A DNA stretch of 64,000 bases from Phyllostachys edulis (taxonomy: Eukaryota > Streptophyta > Magnoliopsida > Poales > Poaceae): positions 94,920,955 through 94,984,954 of the forward strand of contig CM070546.1 of the NCBI GenBank assembly GCA_036346405.1, written 5' to 3'. A program made the translations under genes and the position numbers. The first letter of the stretch is position 1, and each line of letters opens with the position of its first letter. The notes beneath the pieces were generated by a model, which had not been told where the DNA came from, did no database searches, and worked only from the letters and a program-made list of their open reading frames with translations. This document shows positions 56,487 through 64,000 of the stretch, in pieces.

Positions 56487-59400
56487 ATAACCTAATGGCT
56501 ACAACAGTAAGAATATCAATATTTCAAGGAGGTTCATACATCGAATAGGATTTACAACTACGGATATCACAAACATAGCAATTTTATATCAAACATACAC
56601 ACATGCATAGATTTTGAAAAAATAAGTACAATAATTAAAATATTAGGGTCAACATGGTCAAAGAGGGTGCTTGCCTTGCTCTGGTTGCTCTGAATATGAT
56701 AGTGAAGGATCGTCATGAAATTCGTTCGAATAATCAACGTCTATTAAAAAACAGAGCCGGAAGCAATTTAAATGTAGCAAAATAATTTCAACAATAACAA
56801 AATCAAAATATTTTTTAATATTCAGGTATAGCATGATTTTAGATGAATTTAGAAAAAAGAATCATCTCATTTGGAGTTTTTATGCAAAAGTTATTAAGGT
56901 TTCAATTTGGTTTGGTTTGAAAATCCCAGAAAATAGAAAAGGTGACGTCGAAAGCATATTTTTCCAAAGTTTACGCTTTCCAGCAGAGAAAGCATGTTCT
57001 TACTTGCATGCTACTGAGGTTTACGCTTTCTAACTAAGAAAGTGTATTTTTCATAGAACTAAAGACGGCTTTTCTCTTTTTCTCTGATTTATTTTTATAA
57101 ACTTACATGTAGGGCCTACTTGTCAGTGACATATAGGTTTTATTTTTCCAGATTTTATTTATAAAACTAACGCGGTCTCACATGTCATAGACTCATTTAC
57201 TAACAACGTTTGAAATTAGATTTTCCTTAACCTTTTCGGCTGGTCCGACGTGTCATACTCTTGTTACACTTAACCTCTGTTACTTAGCGTCAATCAACCC
57301 TTTCATCACGCGGGCCCAATGGCAGAGAGAGAGAGAGAGAGAGCAAGGGTGAAGTCAAGACATGGTCGAAAGCACCGTGGCGAAGCTCATTGGCATTTAA
57401 TGGTGTGACAGTAAGGGTCAAGGATGGGCAAAATAGATTCCTCTCTTGGCGGTGATGCGACCGAGTGATGGTGGAGGCCAGAGAGATGGCTGGAGGTGCT
57501 GCTACACCGGAGAAGAGCGGCGGAGCTCCTCGGGCTCAAACCGGGTTTCGCGACTGGGGAAAATCGGTGGCAAGAGAGGTGCGTGTTGGCTTTGGGAAGC
57601 TACAACGATGCTACACACAGCGGCTCGAGAACCAATGGTCACCGGAGCCGCGGTGACATCACTTCCCGCGGTGGCGCTATGATCGGCCATGACGAACTCT
57701 ATTCTATGCTAGGTAATCCTTCGATCTAACGCGCGGAAAAAGCTCTAGGAGACTACTAGAAGCTCACCAAGGTCCTCAACGGCGCAGGGGGATGCTCGGA
57801 GTGGCTTGGCAGTGTTGGGCAATGGTAGCACGAAGGAAGCTTGTGGCAAAAGCTCGTTGTAGGGAGGTGTGCATTAGCTTGCATGCACACTAAGGATAGT
57901 GAGGGTAGAAAGAATCGACCAAAGACTCATTGAGGTAGCGGCTAACTAGAAAATGGTTGCAGCGGCCAGAAATGAGGAAGAAGATCGATTTGGGGGATTC
58001 CCTGCATTTAAATCCTCATCAACTGAAGGGAAAGCATCAGTGAGGAATAGGGCACGGAATGACGCGGGCAAGGGAGGTTCAAACTCACCAGAATGTTGGG
58101 AGCGAAGAGGTCCAAAGAGGGGTTTGCACCGAAGGTAAAGAAGATGACTGCTTGTCCGAGCTAGGGGGTTCCCGGAGCTACATCAAGCACAGAAGAAGAA
58201 CTAATGAGGCAAGAGGCACATGGTAACGTAGGTGTCATGGGTAAGGAAGCTCACCCGAGCTAGAAGCGTTGCGGGGCTCGCTCACCGACGCCGAGAACGA
58301 CGCCCTCATTCCCGATGAACCAAGGAGTGAGAAGCTCTAATTCTTGGTGGCGAGCGAGATTGACGAGCTGGGATCACTGTGACGCGGTCGGAGGTTTATA
58401 TATGGGCGAGTATCTCGTGTTCCCACCTTTAGTGTCTCTGCCAGAGTGGGCATTAGGCATCATTAAGGGGATGGTTAGCATGGGCAGAGCCAGGTGGAGG
58501 TGATGGCAGTAGGTGAAGCGCGAACTATGGGCGGCGAAGGAATCCATGGGCGATGCGGGCGAGGGAGTGCACTGGTGCGCGAGGGCGAAGCCGAGGTGGA
58601 AGAAGGGTGCTGGCAAGCGGGGCCCACCCATCAGCGAGCGCAAGAGCGAGTGGGGTTGGTGCGGGCTGGGGTAGCACGCGGAAATGGGCCATCTCAGATG
58701 TGGCCCAAAAGTCCGGCAGGAATTCCAAATAGATTTCTAAATTTCCAAAATCTGGCTGGGTGTTTGCCGAGTTTTTGTACTGAGCAAGCCGAGTCCAAAA
58801 TTTACGAAAAGTTTTGGGATGGTTCCTGACAATGTCTAGTTTCATATGTAAATTTTCTAGGATTTTATATACTCTGTGGTTTTCCCAAAAAGTCTTACAA
58901 GTTGTTGTTTGTAGGAAATTTAACCACCTAGGTGTACCCTTCTCATTGTCTTTATGAAAATCTACACCTCATGTGAAGTCCCTGGGCATGTCTATGACCA
59001 CAAACAAGGCTATTCGAATAGATTAATTAACACTTTGTAGAGGTTTATACACTTTCTCGCCAAAGATATAACCAGTATAGCTAGCACCAATCAAACAGAA
59101 CCTTTCTGAAACTTCATCTCGATAATTGACCCTCCCGATGTGCATATTGTCGTACCAACCCTGACAGAGTGCTTTGGTCCGATGCACATCGTTGGACCTA
59201 GAGATGGCGAACCGCTCATATGTGTGACCCGTCCATAGTAGTACAAATCTCCACCCTGGCACATAGTTTAACCTACATGCCTGAGTAGTCAATGCCAATA
59301 TTTCGTAGCTTAATAAGTTAGGTCAGTCCAATACCAGGCATGTGGTCGTACAGTTATGGCTCAGTTCAATGGTGCACAAAGTTAAGTCCTTAATTGACCA

Positions 59401-61583
59401 AGGCGAGACTGCCCAATTTCTAACGAAATCACCACAATTCACAATTCCCAATCACGGAGTTCCACCATATCACAATTCCATCCACTTGCATCAGTCTAAA
59501 TCTTTTCCCACCCTGTTGGTTAAGTGCATCACATGCTATCAACGAGTAACAACATACAACACACAATCTTTCCACAACAAAGTTCCATAATCACCTAGTC
59601 AAGTTTAGATTTGCAACTCAAAATGATATCAATGATCCATTGCATGGCTAAGTATACTAATCGTATCTAACCAACCCACGTTTGTACTATGATAATACCA
59701 ACTATTAAATAACCAAGCTTGGGTAACAAAAGATCATGGTTATACAATGAGCAAGGTGGATATAATCAAGTAGGTGTATAACTAATCACAAAGGATTTAA
59801 AGAATTAAATACTTGAAATAACATGCAATAATTTGAATCAAAGTATTTTTTTAGAAAACTGGGTTCAACATGGTCAAAGGTATAACTTGCCTTGAAACAA
59901 GTCTTGGTACTGGTCTTGAGCTTAATCAACTCCTTCCTCAAAAGCCCCTGAAGTATCAACGTCTACTCGCAAACGAAAGCAAAAACCAAAATAAATACAA
60001 AAATTAAATAAAAATCACATAAAGGTAGGTCTTGAATTTAGATGAATTTAGAAACTTGAATGAGCTCAATCGAAGTTCATATGAGGTAGAACGGGCTCCT
60101 AGAAGATTTACATCTAAGAAAAAGAGAGAGAAAATACTATTTCAGATTTTTGGAATTTTTTTCTAACGAAATTCTGAAATATTGCGTCAACGTGATGTCA
60201 ATGAATTTAGGAATTTAAAAATAATCCCAGAAATAGGAAATAGAGACTGACAGGTGGGACTCACGGTCTATGGACCGGGTCCATGGATTCTAGTCGATGG
60301 GTCTATGGACTTTGGTTCTAACATTTGGGGTCCAACATCAGTGGGTAGGTCTACCATGGACCAAGTCCATACTGCTTTTGACCTAGGGTTTGGGCGTGAG
60401 TGGCGCTGACATGGCTGCTATGCATATGTGGCACACATGTGTTATTGAGGTGGCAACACATGGACGACATGCAAGCGACTGACTCGGACTAGATCAACGG
60501 CGATGGCGAATCGACGGCGATGACCCAGGAAGATAGGCGGAAGCTCGATGGACACATCTACCAGCTTGGATCGAGCTATGGTGGCTGTAAAGATGGTCGG
60601 CAGCGAGGTCAGCGGCGAGACTAGTTCAGTTGAAAGGCGTGACGACAAAAGGGGGTTCCGGCGACGACTTGGACATGTGCATTGTCTTCTAGGGCTTTGA
60701 GCGATGCTAATGAGGCCAGGCTCGGGGACCAAAGCTCATCGGCGATGACTGGCAGCAAAGGTGATGGTGCCGTGGCTCGGTTAAGTAGAACCAGCAAGGC
60801 GACGACGACTTGGGCTTTCTCTAGAGATGCAAGCGCGCGCACCCGAGAGAACACGGCATGGCAAAGCTGATGGAGTTGACGATGAGGTCGAAGGCTCATC
60901 GACGGCGATGAATTTCGACGGCAAAGGCTACGGTGGCAGCGAGATTGAAAAGCTCGCTTCCAACGAAAACGGAGCAATCTCCTCGACATAGGGTTTTGGA
61001 ATTGGGTGCGGGTGTGGAGGCGATGGTTTCAACGCGAACGTCCGGGCCTTTTAAAGCGGGGTGCGGTTGGGTGGCGTTGGGAGTCTGTGTCCGGCGTGGT
61101 GACGAAGTCCGGATTGCACACAGGAGCGGTGTCCAACACAAAGACGAAGGCGACCTGACAGGTGGGTCCTACCTGCTGGCAGTGAGGCGGAGATGAGCTA
61201 CGGCGCACACGAAAATAGGTCGGATGGACTAGGCTAGAGCGAAGAGAAATGGGCCAGAGCAGAATAATTCAGCCCAAAAGAGTTTCCTGATATTTTTAAT
61301 AGTTTTTTCTATAATAGAAAATACGAAAAAGCCAAATGACAAATTAAAAAAATAGCAAATGAGCTCAGAAAAATTCCAAAAAAATATGAAAAATACTTCC
61401 AAGCACAAAGAACCCAAATAAAATAGTGTTCGATTAATTTTGTTGAGATTAGTCGCATTAAATTATTTTGACTTTAAAAGTTCCATTTAAACTTTAACAA
61501 ATTCAAATAAAGTTTGGTGAAATTTTTCAAGGAACTAAACTACTTAAAAAAAGTTTTGAAACATCAAAAATTGGGATGATACA

Positions 61584-61839
61584 CTCTACAACTAGGGGAC
61601 ACGGTGAACCCCTCCATAACCCCGGTGAACCCTAACTCTAACCCTTGTTGGCCGGCTATCGTCGCCGAAGAAAAAGCACGCCACGTGGAGGTGAGCACGT
61701 CTTAAGACTAAAACGAGAGCGCTCACTATTTAGATTTTGCCAGAAAATAATTAATTACTTTTTGCAGCTCCTCCGGTGACCTGTGGTCAACCAAAAAGGC
61801 GATGTTGCACTGGATCTTTTTGGCGGCGGCACAACATAA
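61584..61839. other. Host-side DNA right of the nested LTR
   Basis: GC-rich sequence that was contiguous with 17845-18177 before the solo LTR inserted. It carries a donor-like GTGGAG-GTGAGC (near 61691) and an acceptor-like TTTTTGCAG (near 61768), so an exon or intron of a gene on the plus strand is possible, but no domain is recognisable. Confidence 0.4.
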
Positions 61840-62211
61840 GGCTGCTCCCAGTGCTTCACCTTGGCTGGTATCTTAAACCTGCCATGTAGACAAAATGATG
61901 ATGTGACACCATAGTTAATGAAGAGAGATGATACTCTAGTATCTAATCTGCATACCGGTTCGGTCCCGAAATCCAACACATAAAATTTATTATGATCAAT
62001 CCTGTGCATTGAGAAGATCATGCAAGCATTGCTTTAGCACATGCCACAAATAGACCACAATGCTCAAATACTAGTAAAGATCATGCATGTAATTAAATAA
62101 AACAGCCTAAGATACTACACCATAAGAAACCATGCATTAGGAAGATAGTATCCTAACACTCCTCATGGACTAAAAAAAACTGTATTAAGATACTGTCCAT
62201 TGGGAGCAGTC
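61840..62211. mobile_element. Tourist-like MITE (PIF/Harbinger), TSD TAA
   Basis: 372 bp with terminal inverted repeats GGCTGCTCCCAGTG / CATTGGGAGCAGTC and a TAA duplication (61837-61839, 62212-62214). It is AT-rich and non-coding. The TIR and 3-bp TAA duplication are those of Tourist-type MITEs. Confidence 0.85.
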
Positions 62212-62419
62212 TAAGGACGATCAGCCGCGACATTGAATCCGAGTGCTGGCCCCCGCAGACCGGTTCCGCATACGGAGAGCATGGTATGATGACACATGTC
62301 ATTTATCGAATGTTCTGCGATGCCATTTTACCAATTCATTCACGAGAGAACTAAATTTGCTGTTGCATCGCAGAATAGTGCCTAATAAGCCAATAACTCG
62401 CCAACCCAATGCCGTGCGC

Positions 62420-62600
62420 AATTATAAGTGGCAGCTCGCCAACGAGACGCGAGGCGTATGGCCGTCGCACGCCCATGACGGTGTTCAACTGGGACAGCGA
62501 CAGCTACATCGACTGATTCGCGGCCCTCGAGATTGAGGGAGCGTACGCCGACGCGTCGCCGCCGAACGCCACGGCCATCAAAATTGTTTTCCCTGGTAAC
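62420..62600 (+). pseudogene. Coding-like fragment (unidentified)
   Basis: A GC-rich stretch reads MTVFNWDSDSYID-stop-FAALEIEGAYADASPPNATAIKIVFPG from about 62476, followed by a GTAACC donor-like site. The single in-frame TGA and lack of an upstream extension suggest a gene fragment. No family is recognised. Confidence 0.35.
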
Positions 62601-63337
62601 CATTTTTTTCTGTGAAGGGCGAACAATCTAGTGTCAGGCGGTAACAAAATTTGGAGTTGAAGAAAAAGTAATGACCTTGCAACTTTTTTACCACAACCCT
62701 TCAAACCTCGATCAGCTAGCATAACATTTTGCATACTTGGATCCTGTTTCCGGTGCTGCATGCTGGACCCTTGGAACCCCTAACACATCTACCAATTACG
62801 AGGTACTGTCTTCGTTGTAAAATTGTGTCATATTAACTTTGTTCTTCGAGCAGTTTCTAAATTTTAGTTCTAGATCCGCTACTGCTGCTAAACCCCTTTT
62901 CCATGCACAAACTTTTAGAATATCTCCCATTCTCCCTGCACTATAAAGCAGTTCTCCAACATTCTCAAAAGGAAAAACTTCTATTTGAAAGGTAAACCAG
63001 GATATAACACGTTAATTGTTCACGTTCAGCGAAACCAGATAATAAGATATGTCCACATAACCATCATATCCTTACATCAAGAAGTGACCGTGAGATAATA
63101 AAGCAGCAACGAAGAACAAACTGAGGAAGGGCTTATTAGCTTCTCCTAAAATCTTTACCCTGTTGAGGAGATCGAGCTTAACATTCAGATAACTTTAAGC
63201 TGAAGATGAAGCTCAAGCTCGCCTAGACAGGCCCCACAAATATTAGAACACACGTACGCTATCTGGTTTCCTTGAGACCGAGATTGACTCTCCAACAAGG
63301 TAGGCGTGGAAATCTGGGCCTCGGCATGGCTGGGATG
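62601..63337. other. Intergenic / 3' flank of the right-hand gene
   Basis: AT-rich sequence without a convincing ORF. The right part (from about 63100) probably contains the 3' UTR of the minus-strand gene. Confidence 0.45.
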
Positions 63338-64000
63338 CTAATCAGATCTGTGTAGGAACTCGTAGTCCCATGAAGGTTCAGAATCGTTGTTCTGCGAAAA
63401 CATACATGATTGAAAAATGCGTCAGTAAGTACCAGAGAATTGCAATTCCAATACAATAAACTAGCTACGAAACTATTTTTCTCTAGAGTTATCACTTATT
63501 ACCAAACATTGTTGAAAAATCTTGCTCAAATCTTCTTGGGAGCTGCCATCTGAATGTCGAGAATTAGGAACTGCAAGTTCAGCAACAGACTCATGTCCCA
63601 CTTGAACTGTGGAGTGCATCTCCTTCTGCGCGATGCATCTCTCCATCGCTTCATCTCCCTCAGGGACCTTAGGAATCATATGTTCTATGACAAAAGATGA
63701 CATAAAAGCATGTAATGTAATGTGTGATAAGAGAACAAGAACAGTCGAGCGGTGGTATGTAATTTACAGCCAATCAGGTACCTTTGCTCACGTTCTCTGG
63801 ACAATGGTTTTGTATGCCGCTTGCTGTCGGAGCTTCGATCACAGTTTGTGCATTGAAACTGGAGAACGGCATGTGACCTGAAGCAGCAACAACAGTAGCA
63901 GGCTGGTGCGTCACTGCAGCTCGGTTTGCCATAATAATATTCTGGTATGCTATGCCCCCCTCTGCACTACAATGAGCCTGCGTCATCGTAGGAGGCTGCA
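63338..64000 (-). CDS. 3' end of an unidentified host gene (three exons visible, runs off the window)
   Basis: Three exons join in phase on the minus strand. The first is 63782-64000 (continuing off the edge; ...ENVSK, donor GTACCT), the second 63503-63684 (EHMIPKVPEGDEAMER...KIFQQCL, donor GTAATAAG), and the third 63338-63391 (NNDSEPSWDYEFLHRSD, stop TAG at 63338-63340). All junctions have GT/AG, and codon phase is kept across both introns with no stop or shift. That makes this the only intact coding sequence in the window. The tail is polar, with Gln, Ser and acidic residues, as in many nuclear regulatory proteins. No domain lies in the visible part, so no function is proposed. Confidence 0.65.

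Larger units (their letters stand above)
41657..58899 (-). repeat. Tekay-type LTR split by the complete Tat element
   Basis: Pieces are 41657-42331 (starting TGTCAGAACCCGGG) and 56487-58899 (ending AGTCTTACA, i.e. TGTAAGACT on the minus strand), together about 3.1 kb, close to the 3.25 kb of the solo LTR at 11782. It carries the AACATGGTCAAAG...TTGCCTTG segment (56650) and a GC-rich block (57400-58700) whose ORFs are not convincing genes. An (AG)n run lies at 57324-57343. The flanking 5-mers (ATAAT and AGTTG) do not match, so a clean insertion is not shown. Compared with the solo LTR, about 0.6 kb is absent at the Tat insertion point. Confidence 0.65.
18178..61583 (-). repeat. Solo Tekay-type LTR stretched over 43 kb by nested insertions (TSD CTCTA)
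   Basis: Three pieces make one LTR of about 3.2 kb: 18178-18489 (starting TGTTGGGACCC), 41432-41656 and 58900-61583 (ending GATGATACA). They align in order with the other Tekay-type LTRs here. The first holds the CCCAACA terminus, the second GAGTACTCCGAGTAC and CATCATCTATAAATG, and the third the segment around TAACACTTTGTAGAGG, the GC block (60400-61200) and the TGTATCATCCC start. The target duplication CTCTA is perfect at 18173-18177 and 61584-61588. The pieces are separated by a truncated Tekay element (18490-41431) and by another LTR carrying a Tat element (41657-58899). Confidence 0.82.

Noticed and set aside
57446..58845. ORFs in the GC block of the split LTR
   Set aside because: No start context, domain or conservation with the other LTR blocks.
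41652..58904. Target duplication for the LTR at 41657-58899
   Set aside because: The flanking 5-mers ATAAT and AGTTG do not match, so no TSD is claimed.
60442..61196. ORFs of 80-120 codons on both strands near the right end of the long solo LTR
   Set aside because: The position corresponds to the GC block of related LTRs; open frames arise from base composition.
63609..63881. 90-codon plus-strand ORF
   Set aside because: Antisense to the better-supported three-exon minus-strand gene and spanning its intron.
1..64000. tRNA, rRNA or other structural RNA genes
   Set aside because: No cloverleaf, A/B box pair or rRNA-like segment was noticed by eye on either strand; a dedicated scan was not possible.

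Overview
The window looks like intergenic, repeat-packed DNA of a grass (Poaceae). The evidence is three groups of elements: long Tekay/Del-type Gypsy LTRs of about 2.3-4 kb, a Tat-lineage Gypsy element with a spliced antisense gene, and CACTA (En/Spm) transposons carrying both a TNP2 transposase and a Ulp1-like protease gene. A Tourist-type MITE and a GC-rich genic fringe fit the same picture. Family names are assigned from motifs alone, since no database search was possible. Only one likely host gene is visible, entering from the right edge on the minus strand. Almost everything else is transposable-element sequence, mostly broken.

Layout. 1-6095: the 3' part of a Tat-lineage Gypsy element (copy 1, plus orientation), with an intron-containing antisense gene and its 3' LTR. 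6096-6716: AT-rich unassigned DNA. 6717-17844: a block of old Tekay-type LTRs. It holds a complete LTR (6722-10745) followed by a 5'-truncated one, and the latter is split by two solo LTRs with perfect target-site duplications (TSDs): a Tekay-type one (11782-15033, GCCTT) and a Copia-type one (15945-17495, ATAAC). 17845-18177: 333 bp of GC-rich probable host DNA. 18178-61583: one minus-oriented solo LTR of about 3.2 kb, stretched over 43.4 kb by nested insertions and still flanked by CTCTA on both sides. 61584-64000: host-side DNA with a MITE (61840-62211), a coding-like fragment and the 3' end of a gene.

The nest in 18178-61583. (i) A 5'-truncated Tekay element (18490-41431, minus) has a CACTA element (22105-39292, TSD GGG) in its integrase. 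That CACTA is split by a second CACTA of the same family (23073-32392, TSD ATA), which landed in its TNP2 gene. (ii) A second Tekay-type LTR (41657-42331 plus 56487-58899) is split by a full-length Tat-lineage Gypsy element (42332-56486, gag-pol on the minus strand). The left LTR of that element holds a further solo LTR (43107-44088, TSD ATATG). With the insertion and one TSD removed, both LTRs of this Tat element are 819 bp.

How the parts work. In each CACTA copy, two genes are arranged head to tail. Each is preceded by an array of subterminal-type repeats and a TATA-like box, and each ends with the same hairpin-AATAAA cassette. Gene 1 is the TNP2 transposase. Gene 2 combines a Transposase_24-like region with a C48/Ulp1-like cysteine protease. 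In the Tat elements, gag-pol runs in one direction while a multi-exon Transposase_28-type gene runs antisense from a TATA box near the 3' LTR. The introns and LTRs of that element carry a family of short palindromic repeats (GTCGTAAG...TACGAC). No coding region of any element is intact; stops and frameshifts are noted in each entry.
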